A stretch of 64,000 nucleotides of DNA from Selaginella moellendorffii (lineage: Eukaryota > Streptophyta > Lycopodiopsida > Selaginellales > Selaginellaceae). The notes beneath the pieces are model-generated. The model had not been told where the DNA came from. It saw only the letters and a program-made list of their open reading frames with translations, and searched no databases. Of the stretch, positions 1 to 13,854 are shown one piece after another (positions within the stretch are counted from its first letter, which is position 1; each line of letters starts with the position of its first letter). A program made the translations under genes and the position numbers. The stretch is taken from the NCBI RefSeq assembly GCF_000143415.4, contig NW_003314282.1, positions 1,852,697-1,916,696 on the forward strand, in the 5' to 3' direction.

Positions 1-1433
1 TGCTCCTGGACAAGGAATCAACTTAAAATGATCATTCTGCTTGGTTTAACTTTTTTACTTTTATGCAAAACCAAGTTATTTAACCTAGAAAACAATTATT
101 CTTTGGCATTATATGGCATTATAATGAAATATACCCAAACACATATAATATTAAATATGTACAAAGATTATAGCACTAAAATATTCAAATATAAAATAAT
201 TAGTAAAAATTATAAAAAAAACAATTAGTGAGATAATAACATATTAGTTTTTATTATACTTTAGTTTTAGATGAAAATTCATATTTATTTTACTGTTAAA
301 TTATTTAGCACTTTAGAAATTAAAATTTATGGAATTATTTAATTTTAAAAAAATATTAACATTATTAGGATTTTTTTAAATGAGATTACAACCACGAAAT
401 TTTAGTTTGAAAATAGATTAAATATTATCAAATAATTATTTATAAATTATTACATTAACTTTATATACATAATTTAGATTTAAGTTCAATGTTTTAAATA
501 TTTTAAATCTTTGAAAGAAAGATAAAACTAATATGATTTTTAAAATTTATTATTATATTAAAATAAAACTTTTATTCTTTTGAAAAATAGCTAATCTGGA
601 GAAAAGCCATCAATATCAATTTTTTATCTTCATTTTTTTGATGAATAAAATAGAAACTAAACCATTCTTTTGAAAAATATAAGTTTATGAAATTTAATCA
701 TAAACAGTTTTATTACATCCATAGACTTTGTGATAAAAGGTAATGTACAATGTTTATTTAATATATGTATTAAAATTTTCATAACATAATATATTTTATT
801 TTATACATTTTTATCTTGATTACAATTATATAACTAACTAAAATTTTTGTTTGTATGTGAATATGAAATAACTATACAAAAGGTGAAAAATAATATAGAA
901 GTTATAATAAACTCACTTTAGAAAATATATATATTAAATATTCTACCAAAATATTGGTAGGAAGGTATGCATAAATTTAATTCTCATCCAAAAGAAATGA
1001 AATGAAATAATGATATGCATCTAGTGTGTTCTAAGGTAATTTTTAAGGGGTATAAAGAATATACTAGAAACTATAGTGACACAATAAAAAAAATAATAAT
1101 ACTAATAAATAAAGATGGTGAGAAAGCAAATGAGAAACTTATTAATATTTTGAATGACTTATGTATTTTATTTTTTAGTTTAAAGAAATTAAACTCCATA
1201 AAAAGTATAGCATAATTGTGTTTTCCATCACAATTAAAGAGTATAGTTGTATTATGAGTTGAAAACATTACATATATATTGATATTTTTTAAACTGTATA
1301 ATAATATTATAATCTTTTAAAATATATACATATCTCACATTCTTTTACTTACATAAAAAATTTCTAAGTAGCTCTAGCATATATTCTGATATTTTAAAAG
1401 TTTTCTTAAAACAGTAAAAGAAAGATAGTTAAA

Positions 1434-1516
<83 letters not shown>

Positions 1517-2876
1517 AAGTTTATAACTATATGTATGTAATACTATATAGTAAATATGTTTATTAAATTGAGATTAAATTTAGTTTATCAATTTCTATAT
1601 ATGAAGGGTATTTACCCCAATGAATATATCCTACATTAATGGAGGTGGAAGGCATTATGAAGAGCACAATTTTGTTACCTTTATTAGTTTTTAGCATGTT
1701 TTTTATTTGTTCCTGTTTTATTTTATTTAAATCTATTGTAATTTTTTATATCAAATCTATTTTTCCTTTATTTACATTTCCACACCATCATCCATCAAGG
1801 AGTATATTTTATAAATACTACTCTATTATCCTCATTCTGCAATGTTTTTCTTGCTTTTGTTTCTTCTTTAGATATAACTTTTGGAGTTATGGCTATTGAG
1901 TGTGATTCTATATTCATGCTACTTTAGCACTTAGTGTGTTTCCATATTTAACTTCCATAAGATATAATTACATGGTCTTTTGTTATTAAAATTTTTGCTG
2001 TTGTTAAACGTGATTTAATATTGATTTAAGAGTAATGGATAATGTAATAAAATTCTTGGAAGATGTTTATGTTTATGAGTAGGAGGAATTTGGTTGCTTT
2101 AAAAATAATTATGAAGACAAGTTAAAGATTTCATATAGTGATCTATTATATAATTCCTCTTTCCATGCCTTTTCAGATTTCTTGATTTGAGCCACTTTCT
2201 TGTGTTTCTAGTATTTCTTCATCTACAATATTTTATTTTCTTGAGATATTAATTTCTTTTGACTTTGACAATTTTAGTTTTTATTTTGATATCAAATTTA
2301 GTGTTTCCTATTTTCCTTTGAATGATCTAAACCTTTGAGTGTATGTATTGTAGAGTGTTTTTATTTTGTCTTATTAGCGAAGTATTTAATTAATTATAAC
2401 ATTGAGGATTCCCTTTTTCTAAGGATTCAATCACTTTTACATAAGTTTAAGGATCTTTTCCCATTGTGAATGTTGTTGAAAGTATTTGTTATACTAAAGA
2501 ATTTTTGCTTATCTCATGTTGTTCAGTATAACAAGTTGTCAACATATTATTTTATGATCCATAGTCATCATATAAAGACAGCTTTTTAGCTTAGTTTGAT
2601 CTCAAAAATCTTGGTGAGACAAAAAATTTATCCATAGAATTGGATGAGAGAAATTTGTAAATAGATCAAGAATGAGTTAAGAAATAAATGAATTTTTAAG
2701 GTTCATTTATGTGGAAGTGATATTTCCAATATCATAAAGTTGTACAACCATTGTGTCTTAAGGAGATATGAGAAGTGACAAGCTTTCCTACAAGTATTTG
2801 GAACATATTGGTAACGTAGGATTTTGGTTTGGGGATTAGAGGAGTTAACGTTTAACAGTGCAGTTCCAAAAGTAAC
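1..2876. other. AT-rich intergenic region
   Basis: The stretch is strongly AT-rich with only short, low-complexity open frames and no recognisable protein family. Its one clear structure is the compound dinucleotide repeat at about 1435-1510, listed separately. I see no RNA gene or element boundary here. Confidence 0.7.
1435..1510. repeat. Compound microsatellite (TA)n(CA)n
   Basis: An uninterrupted run of about 45 bp of alternating TA is followed directly by about 28 bp of CA dinucleotides. This is a simple-sequence repeat, expected to vary in length between individuals. Confidence 0.95.
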
Positions 2877-2891
2877 TTGGAAAGAGAAGTT

Positions 2892-3643
2892 TTAGGTATG
2901 GTTTTCAATTTGGAGCTTGGCCTGGAGAAACTCGGCTACGTCCTCCAGCTCCTCCGGCTCCTTGATCCAGTGCCCGTCCAACTTGGCCCCAACGTACTGC
3001 CGCCACGTCACGTCCACGTTCATGTTGGTGCTCAGTACGTGACGAGCCCCTCAACGCGAGCTCGAGAGGTACCTTGCGGACGTGAGTGCCGCTGGCCCAA
3101 AAAGACGGGAGTGGGAGCCTCAGCCCCCTGTAAATCTCCCTCCACTGTCATCCCCTGATCGAGCTTGTGAGCGAGCGGTAACCATCCGCTCATGCCCACA
3201 TAGGCTCCCAGCCTGTGCTCGCAGCGCAGCAACGCGTACAGGGACGTTGCCTGCCCCTGGCTGAGGCCGCCAAGCACAAGCCTGTCCGCCCTGCCGCCTA
3301 GCCGCTGCACCTCATCCTCGATGAGCCCCAGAACGTACTCAACGGAGCTGCTTAGTCCTGGGATCTCCTGCGCCGACTCGCTGCTGTCCCGCGGCGAGGC
3401 ATCCAACCACTGCTTGCGCTCCATCTCCATGGAGCTCGACCACAGCAGCCCGGAGCTGGGGAAGACCCAGCGGAAGCTCGGGAACTTGGCGAAGAGAGAG
3501 GGGCGCATCCGACGGATCGCCCTCCAAAACTGCGGCCCGTCGCTGCCGTTGCCATGGAGGAGGATGACGGTGTGGGTGTGCTCCGAAGCAGGCTCCTGGA
3601 TGTGTGGCGCCGGCCGCTCCCTCATGGCTCCTGAGGAAATCAT
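2892..3643 (-). pseudogene. Acyl-protein thioesterase-like carboxylesterase, frameshifted
   Basis: The reading frame from ATG at 3643 (or 3625) resembles the plant acyl-protein thioesterase / phospholipase-carboxylesterase alpha/beta-hydrolase family. It has the oxyanion-hole stretch VILLHGNGSDG, then LFAKFPSFRWVFPSSG, and the nucleophile motif GLSQG (Ser about residue 128, codon near 3262). After PVFLG (about 3092) the frame fails and runs to a stop at 3032. The rest of the fold is present in other frames: GTHVRKVPLELA in a second frame, then VTWRQYVGAKLDGHWIKEPEE with the catalytic His in a third, ending at 2892. Two indels therefore break the gene, and the usual catalytic Asp of the GTxDxxVP segment appears to be lost. 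Sequencing error is the alternative, but two shifts in 100 bp favour a pseudogene. It has no visible introns and could be a retrocopy. Confidence 0.75.
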
Positions 3644-3805
3644 TAGGGCTCTTCCTAACGTAAAGGATGCGTTGGGATTCAAGGCGATAAATAAGAGTTG
3701 GCTGGGAAGCTGGAAGTCTAAGTAGGTATTCAGTCTCCGTGGGTCAGGGGTCGGATATCTTCGGATTGCATTGCATGCATGCCGTTGGGCTCTGAGTGTA
3801 AACAC

Positions 3806-4921
3806 TTCATATATTATATAATGCCGGTCTCAAAGAAATTTGCATGCATCGTTTCCAATTTCTACGATCGGACCAGTAGTGTCTGCGACAATCAAGTAAG
3901 GTTTTCTATAAGTGAAAATTATTATGTTTAGTGATAAATTAAAATTATATTAAGTTCTACACTTAGAGAGTATATTGATTTTAAATGAGTAGCATGAGTA
4001 GCTTGTTTAAATGCTAGCTAATAAGCGAAGCAAAGGTGTATGCTAGCTGTTTAAAACAAGCTACTAATCAAAGTATTCTCCCTAAGTTTAGAACTTATTT
4101 CAACATAAGAATATAATAGAACACTAGTGATAAATTAAAATTAAATTAATTTAATGGTGCCCAAGGAGTAGACGATCGAAACAAGGAACCGATCTAAATG
4201 AAGATGTTTTGAATTAGATTAATATAGGATTTAGTTTGTCGTGGTACTTTGACGGCCACCTTGGATTTCTCGAAGCTAGAGGCGTCTGTTTCTACGAACC
4301 CGGTGCAAGCGAAGAACGGGCGGGCCTTGCGTGCTCTGGCTATTATAATCGAGTGCTTGAAGTTGAATAAAAAACATTTGTTAGTATTTGTTAAGTGGAT
4401 ACGTTCAGGGTGGTCTGAACTTCTTCTGCACATTATCTGAGGAGTTATTGTTTTTATGACTTTGGAAACATATTTATAATCTAGACATACAACATTTTGA
4501 AAACGACGACACAATCTGATTCCACCCCTGATCGCTCCCGACGCACCCAACAAAGCCACTTGATTTATGTAGAAGGCGATTATCCTGAGCGCGAGTTGCA
4601 GTCAGGATCCATGTGAAGCTCGCAAGAAGCATCTAAGCAGGACTTCGGAAGCCACCACAGTCTTCAATTCTAATTGCCATTATAAAAGCTGAACACAAGC
4701 AGAAGAAGAAGATAAAGTAGTTAGTACCTCATGGTTTGTTATGACGGCTCACGAGAGCTTGTCTTATACATGAAGGTTGAAGTTGATCAGTTTTGGCGGT
4801 GAAAGTCTCATGGTTTGCCAAATGTCAGAACAAGCTCCTAATCCATTTTGCATAGAAACAATCAAAACAGATGTGCAGCTGCAGAATACGATCGAAGGAG
4901 TATGAATAACGATAATTCTTC
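3806..4921. other. Intergenic region, no supported gene
   Basis: Mixed-composition sequence. A 121-codon open frame on the - strand (4194-4559) has no recognisable domain and is not called. A short imperfect inverted repeat lies around 3980-4090, where AGCTTGTTTAAATGCTAGC on the left is mirrored on the right. No other structure was found. Confidence 0.5.
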
Positions 4922-5021
4922 TCTACAAAATTGTGCTGGAAAGTTGAGGCTCTAGAAGTAAGTCTATATCGGTATCAAAATCCGCTATACACAGCGATAT
5001 AAACAAGCATTTTCCGGAGAC

Positions 5022-5124
5022 AGTAGACGAGAAGAATGGCGGTGTAGAGCTCCTGGAAGGAGATGAAATCCTTGCCATTGTGTGCCGTGAAGTGGTCAAA
5101 GTCCCGGCCTTGTAGATAATCACT
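5022..5124 (-). pseudogene. Single EF-hand exon fragment
   Basis: On the - strand, between a good acceptor (TTTTCCAG before 5124) and a possible donor (GT at 5021-5020), the frame reads FDHFTAHNGKDFISFQELY and continues TAILLVY. This looks like the second half of a plant EF-hand calcium-binding protein: an N-G loop ending ISFQE, then a hydrophobic helix. No flanking exons could be found on either side, and the frame closes shortly after the donor. It is best read as an exon relic. It could also be one exon of a gene whose other exons I failed to recognise. Confidence 0.35.
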
Positions 5125-5202
5125 CTGGAAAACCTTTAAACTACTTTGATTTGGGCTTAAGGCCTGTTACTTGTGATAACTCGCCAAAAAGAGCATACAT
5201 CT

Positions 5203-6674
5203 TTACTCTACAAGCCCACTCACAGCATCAACGTCGGCTTCCCCCATTCCAGTGTCTTCCTCCTCCTCACTCTCGCCATCGCCATCCACCTCCTTGTTTG
5301 CTTCACTCAGCCGTCCCAAAAGATGGCGATCGTCCGAGTCGCTCACCTGGGACAAGGAGAATTCGTGAGCAAACACCGAGAGAAGCAAGAAAAAAACTCT
5401 TGGGGACTCACCACTCTAGCCGCCTCTTTCACAACAAGCTTTCCTTTGTTAGATTCTATGGACTTGGCACAAGCTTTCGTTGCCTCCACTAGCACTGCTA
5501 TCCCTTGCTCCTGCGTAACTCCAACGCTCAGCACAATCAGCTTTGGAGAATTTTGTGTACCTTGTCTAGTGTTTGAGTCGTCAAAACGTACAGCGGTGGT
5601 GCTACTAGCTTTATTTTCACGGGACAGTCCGCGGTACCAGCGGCTTCAGCCTGTCTCATTGCTTCCTGAAATTGGAAAATGAGGATAAAGAAGTAAAGAA
5701 CAAATCGTCGAGAGAAAGCAAGCGAAACCAAACCTTGATATGAAGGACACCATCGTACTGGAAGCACTTGAGCTCAACGTCGGCTCTGATCTTCAGTGGC
5801 TGGGGCGTCATTCGCCTCCGGACGTTCTTCACAAGAGCATCTTTGACTTCTTCCGTCACTGCTGGAACCGTCTTCGTAACCTGAAAAAGGCAATAGAGCA
5901 GAAAATAAAAGAGAAAGAATGACCAGTTTTTAGTACCTCTTGTCCGTCCGGTCCAGTCTCTTTGATTGTTCTCGTTAGCCCTGACAAGATCGTATCTGGA
6001 TCTGCTACCATGACCTTGAAAGCCTACAAAATTTCCAGAGGGAAAAAGTGAAGCAAACTTCCTCCATGTCGAGAGAAAGAAACTTACCTCGAATGCATGG
6101 CCATATTTCTTGTAAAGAGGCCATCCTACATGAACGTAGAGATCCTGCACAACATGAGGAAAAAAGAAGAAGTGAGAACATGAGGAAAAAAAAAGAAGTG
6201 AGAACTTGTCGTGAAAAGAAACCTTTTTTCATACCTCAAGATCGACACTTTCAGTGTCAGCAACGTGACGCATGATTGAATGAACGAGCTTGCTCTTGTT
6301 GAATCGCTCCTCGCACACCGCAATGTCCTCCTCCGAGACCCTCCTCTTGCTGAGATCAATGTAACCCTTCTCCTTGTCCACCCTGAGAACCATCACTGGC
6401 TCCTGGCGGCCCACTTTAATCAAGCTCCCAATGCTGCGAATCCGGCGCCGCGAGAGCTCCGACAGTAGAATCATCCCCTCGATATTGTTGTACTCGAGCA
6501 GCGAGACGTAGGCGCCCATCTCCGCGATGTGTTTGACCTTGAGAGGAGAGATTCTAGCTCAGGAATTCCACAGATTTCTAGCTGGGAGAGAGAATCACAT
6601 ACCTGGACCATCACCACGTCGTCCACTTCGGGGAATCTGGCCTCGTACATCCGACAGTCTTGCGAGATCGTCAT
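5203..6674 (-). CDS. eIF2alpha: Translation initiation factor eIF2 subunit alpha
   Basis: eIF2-alpha is part of the ternary complex that brings initiator Met-tRNA to the 40S ribosome and is the target of stress kinases such as GCN2. Eight exons on the - strand join in phase: 6674-6603, 6537-6235, 6144-6088, 6023-5937, 5880-5734, 5665-5561, 5510-5412, 5346-5203, giving 337 aa, close to the usual plant length. The N-terminal S1/OB domain ([26 protein letters not shown]) holds the regulatory loop [12 protein letters not shown], with the phosphorylatable Ser at about residue 53. The helical domain ([20 protein letters not shown]) and the C-terminal domain ([17 protein letters not shown]) follow, and the acidic tail [15 protein letters not shown] is plant-like. 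The start is the first in-frame ATG. It is divergent from Miro, with 166 bp between start codons. Confidence 0.96.
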
Positions 6675-6840
6675 GGCGATGGCGCTCGCGCTGCCGTAAA
6701 CCCTAAAACTTTTAATGGGAGGCGAATTTTTAGGGCTTTAGGAGGATTTTGGCGGCGCCACCGGTTGTAGAGGAGGCGGCGCCGCCGAGCGGCCATTCTA
6801 AGTTTTAGGGCTTGGCGAAGTGGGGCTATTTGCTTTGGCG
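6675..6840. promoter_or_regulatory. Bidirectional promoter between eIF2-alpha and Miro
   Basis: Only 166 bp separate the two start codons, so the genes must share promoter space or have overlapping 5' leaders. The telo-box AAACCCTAAA lies at 6698-6707, 24 bp upstream of the eIF2-alpha ATG, and TTTAGGG half-motifs occur near 6733 and 6803. Telo-boxes are well known upstream of plant genes for the translation apparatus. Confidence 0.6.
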
Positions 6841-9568
<2,728 letters not shown>

Positions 9569-9808
9569 TCGTGATATGCTCACCCAAAAAGATGATATAT
9601 CAGTGAATCACGAGAATATATATTCTTTTGAGGAGCGTTGTTTTTCAAAGGCCCGGGGATTCGATGATAATGGGAAGAGAGGTAGACAAAAGTTTCTATA
9701 CAAAAGTTTTTGCAGTTTACTGCCTCTTTTTATATGCAAAATTGGACATTTGTTTCTTCTTGCATTGTTTTCTATGGTTTTCTATGGTTTCCTGTTCTTG
9801 TAGCCTGT

Positions 9809-12220
9809 TTAGTCGTCTTCCTTGCAGCTCTCGGGACTACTCGGTTCTTCCGCATCTACCATTCCCAAGATCTCGTCGATAAACTCATCCTCCATCTCAA
9901 TGCTTGGGAACCTCTCAATCTCATCACCACCACCGACACCACCGACACCACCACCACCGCCACTGTTTGCTGCCACTGGAGCTCCCACACTGACTGTAGG
10001 CTTCGTCACCTTCCTCTTCTTCACGCAAGCTCTCGATCCAGGACGCTGCTGCTCGACCGGAGGAGCGTCCTTGGAGGAGTCCGAGACGGTGGAAGCCCCG
10101 CTCAGGCAGTCATCTTCGAGCTTGCTCGACGTGGTGGTCGTGGTTGTCTCTGCCGCTGGTGTCACTGGCCTGGCAGCGAACTTCTTCGCACAGATGATCT
10201 GGCGGCCGGGACCAAGTTAGACACGACAGAAAACTCTGGTTTTGCAAAACGAAAGCAAAGCCTACATGTTTTCCAGTCTTTGCGTCTCGATATATTTGTA
10301 TCAAGTCGCCCTCTTTGAGCAGATGCGACTTGACGTAGTCACCTGCTCATGCAATCGAAAGCCCAATTAAACAACTGCCTGGAGAGAGAACGAACGGGCT
10401 TTGATGGTACCTGTGCCCTCCAGAAGATACATGCGACTCTTGTTGTTAGGCCAAAATCTGCACAGGCACGAAACAAAGGGAGTGTTAACGTCAAAGCCAG
10501 TAACTAAAGGTTAGAAAAAAGCTACACTGCACTACAATACACTCCTGTCAACAAAGGACTTAAGACGATGAGATCTAAACTCTTTACTTAGCTTATCTCA
10601 ATCACACTACCTGCGCCTCTAGATCTCGAGCATAACTCTCCTTAAACTTCCGGACGACGGTTATATGATCAGTGAACTTATCCTAGCATATAGCATGGCT
10701 GTACTACATGGCGAGAAAATGGGAGACAGAACGTAAACATCAACCATCACCATCATCATCGTCTGCAGCGTAAGCAGAAAACTTAGAAATTCTATAGTCA
10801 CCACTGGTACCTGTAGCGAAAGTGCCACGTCTGGGCTGTCAGTACATCCTCCATCGCCAGCATGATGCCTTCCCTCAAGCTTAAATACGGCAAATGGATC
10901 TCGGCTTCCTTCTGCCAAAGCAAGAAAAAAAGAGCAAACTTTAAACGCGTTAGAATTAGCTCTAGAAGAGATCCGATCACACCACACCGCCTCACAGACA
11001 AAGAAGAGATGCAATCACGGCAAAAAAATCAACAAACAAGGAAAAAAAAAAGGATAGAATGGGAAGAAAAGTGAAAGTTGTCACAGCAACCGAGTGAGGT
11101 GTCAAGAGTTCCGTTGTTTATTATAAATAAGAATCTGTCTCCCTGGCCCAGCCTTCTCCCTCTTTCACTTTTGCGTTCTTTTGTATGCGTATAAAAAGAG
11201 GATGGCAAAAGGACCAATCGAAGATAGGCAGGTATTGGAAGACAGGTAGTGGTGGTGGTGGTCATTAGAAGACCAAAATCCAACTTGAGTGGTCTCAGGC
11301 CTTGTTCTCAGTGTCCTGTTACAAATGAATCAACAGCCAGCTCAATGAAAAGCACAATCAGCTTGAAAGCTCAAGCACAGTACACCATACATACACACAC
11401 CCACACACACACCCCATAAAGAATGGTGGTTGGAGAAAGATCAAAGGAGGATGAAGCATAAAACAAAATCAAGCTTAAGAACTACAACAGTACCTTTGGC
11501 AAGACGATCCGTCCCAAATTCCCCACATCGCTGGGCTTGAGCTCCTTTTGCAGCAAGAACTTGACGCTCTTATCGCAACTCATTCGTGCCTGGATTGAAA
11601 AAAAAAAACGTTCAAATAGTTGAAAACAGGACCAAGAAGACAAAAAAAAAAACAAAAAAAAAAAAAAAACCCAGTGTCTCGAGCCCAAGTAGCATGCAAA
11701 GAAGAATTGGGAATTTCACACAACCCACCTTGATCCCATCGCGACAAGTACCGAATTGATGTTGATGCTGCTCACGAGCTCCCAGAGCCCCATGAGTCGT
11801 TGCCAAAGATAGTGACGAATTCGAAGTGGTGGTCGTGGTGATCGTCGCCGCCGTCGCCGTGGTGGCTAAAAATCCCGCCGTGGAGGCCGAGGACCAAGCT
11901 CCAGCGCTGGTGGCCACCGGCGAATGCGAAAGGCTAGTGCCCCCAAACCCACCTTTGTGGCGGCGCTGGCGAGCCATTCTACTCTTTCGAGCCGCCCGAG
12001 TGGTGGCCGCCGCGGACGCCGAGTTGGCGATCGGAGCCGTCGCCATTGATCGCGGAGTAGCAACGTCCGCGGCGGTGGTGGTAGCATCCGGATACGCCGA
12101 GGAGAAGTGCTGGCCGGGGACAACGTTGGGGTCCCCGTAGAACTGGCCACCACCACCACCACCAGTCGAGGCGGCCTCGCCACCAAATCCACCAGCCACT
12201 GGAAATCCCGGGTGCTGGAA

Positions 12221-12255
<35 letters not shown>

Positions 12256-12979
12256 TGTGGACGGGCACGTCCATGAAGCCACCGAAATTCTCGAACGGCA
12301 GCGAGAAACCATCCATCGATCCACCACCGCCCTGCTGCTGCTGATGCTTCAACCACACCTGGATGATGTTCCACAGTCTCATAGCTCCCCGCCGCCCGCC
12401 GCCCAGGCGCTCCACCGCCTTGTCCATGACCGGCTTCTTCACGATGATCTTCCGGAGATCAGGAGCAAACTGGTGGCCGGATCTGGCCTCGGTGAGCGGC
12501 GGGAGGAGCTGCTGCTCGGCCTGCCGCTGCCGCTCCTCGTCGTGCTGCTGCTGCCTATCGCCGAAGAAATCGTCGGGGATACTAAGCTCGAGCGTTTCTT
12601 GATTGGCGCAGGAATCCGGAAAGGTCGATGAGCAGCTGGAACTGGATCGACAGAAGATCATCTCGTCCTCGTGCTGCTTGTGCTCGAATTGCTCGCAGCA
12701 ATCTTGGGTGTGCATGCCGGAATCCTCTGGGCTGGTGGAATCCCCGTCGAGCGGCACCTCGGGCAGCATCATCATACAGTCAATAGCGCCATCGTCGTCC
12801 CTAATCCATGCATCCAGCTCCAAACAGCTGATCGCCGCCGCCGCCTCCGCGCCCTCGCCTCCTACATTCCCCGCCGCCGCTACCGCCCCCTGGGATTCCT
12901 GCGAAGACGATCTTTCCTCCACCTCGCTGCCGTTGCCACCGCCGCCGCTGCTGCTGCTGTTGCCGTTGCAAGGAATCAT
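9809..12979 (-). CDS. ABI3: ABI3/VP1-type B3-domain transcription factor
   Basis: ABI3/VP1 proteins act with ABA signalling to activate desiccation and storage programmes. Six exons on the - strand join in phase: 12979-11729, 11589-11494, 10911-10811, 10457-10411, 10342-10266, 10198-9809, giving 653 aa. The N-terminus is acidic and Ser/Gly-rich. A B1-like segment lies at about 174-212 (DLRKIIVKKPVMDKAVERLG, then MRLWNIIQVWLKHQ), a ten-Gln tract at 243-252, and a basic B2 segment at 328-340 (TRAARKSRMARQRR). The B3 DNA-binding domain starts near 427 ([58 protein letters not shown]). B1+B2+B3 together separate ABI3/VP1 from LEC2, FUS3 and HSI proteins. The tail has Thr and Gly runs and KKRK. 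Introns 1 and 2 (139 and 582 nt) and intron 3 (353 nt) are long for this region. Confidence 0.93.
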
Positions 12980-13854
12980 AATAATCTTCTTTGAAGATCC
13001 AAGAACAGGCCGCGCGGCCCGGCGCGACGCGACCGCTGGAACTGGAAGAGCGGAGCAAAGAAGACGCTAGAAGACTCTAGAGCGCGCCGCGAGCGAGCGA
13101 TCGAGCGATTGATGGATTGATCGAGAAACACAAAATATTCCCTAGGGTAGGCTCCAGCGCCTCAAAGAGGAGAAAGGGATCACGATGAGGCCGAGCGCCA
13201 GAGGAGATTATGGGGAGCAAAGAAAAATGCCAAATCCAGCGAAAAAAAAAAAGAGAGAAAACTGGGAAGCCTTCTATTCAGGGAAAATTAGGGCGGGGGT
13301 TTGAGGGTCTTTCTGCTAAATCTGGCCCCTCGCCCCGCTGGCTAATCTAGTAAAACTGTTAGTTGGGACAGTGGCGACGCTGCTGGATGTGCGACGCGTG
13401 TCACGCCCAAAGGCCAACGTCGTGGGTGACCCCCTTGTCCGAGCCAAGCGTAGCACGTGTCGTCCCCGCTGCGGCGCCCCGATCGCGGCGCATCGGTAGC
13501 CGTCCTTTTGGCTTTCAACGGGCGCCAACGTGTCCGCCCTAGATTCCACGATGCGCATCTCTCCTAGGGCTAAATAGTTCCTTTCACCCCCCTTTCCAAC
13601 GCGGGCATATAGCGAATAGGAACAAGGCAGCTCGCGCGTCTCGTAGTGTGTAAAATCCGCGCTGGAGATATCCGAAAGATTTGGCATGAGGCTTGGTGTC
13701 ATCATTGTTACCTCCAAAGTATTCGCCATTCAAAACATCTTTGGCAAGCCCCCGTGGCCTAGTGGGGCTGACGTAGCCCACCAGGTGGCGGATCTCCGGC
13801 TGGGATATACCGGGTTAGTCATTAAAAAAGATAACCGTGGGGGGTTTTATTAGG
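12980..13854. promoter_or_regulatory. 5' leader and promoter region of the ABI3-like gene
   Basis: The 875 bp between the ABI3-like start codon and the GET3 stop holds no convincing gene. Two ABRE-type ACGTGTC motifs occur, at 13455-13461 (inside a CACGTG G-box at 13454-13459) and 13528-13534. Such motifs bind bZIP factors in ABA-responsive promoters, so ABA control or autoregulation is plausible but inferred. A 137-codon open frame on the - strand (13316-13729) crosses both motifs and shows no family resemblance. Confidence 0.45.

Noticed and set aside
4194-4559. 121-codon - strand open frame
   Set aside because: No domain, no homologous look, no splice context; length is within chance for this composition.
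13316-13729. 137-codon - strand open frame upstream of the ABI3-like gene
   Set aside because: Promoter-like region with ABRE motifs; protein is low-complexity and unlike any family.
13745-13812. tRNA-like A-box sequence GTGGCCTAGTGG
   Set aside because: No matching B-box or cloverleaf could be drawn.
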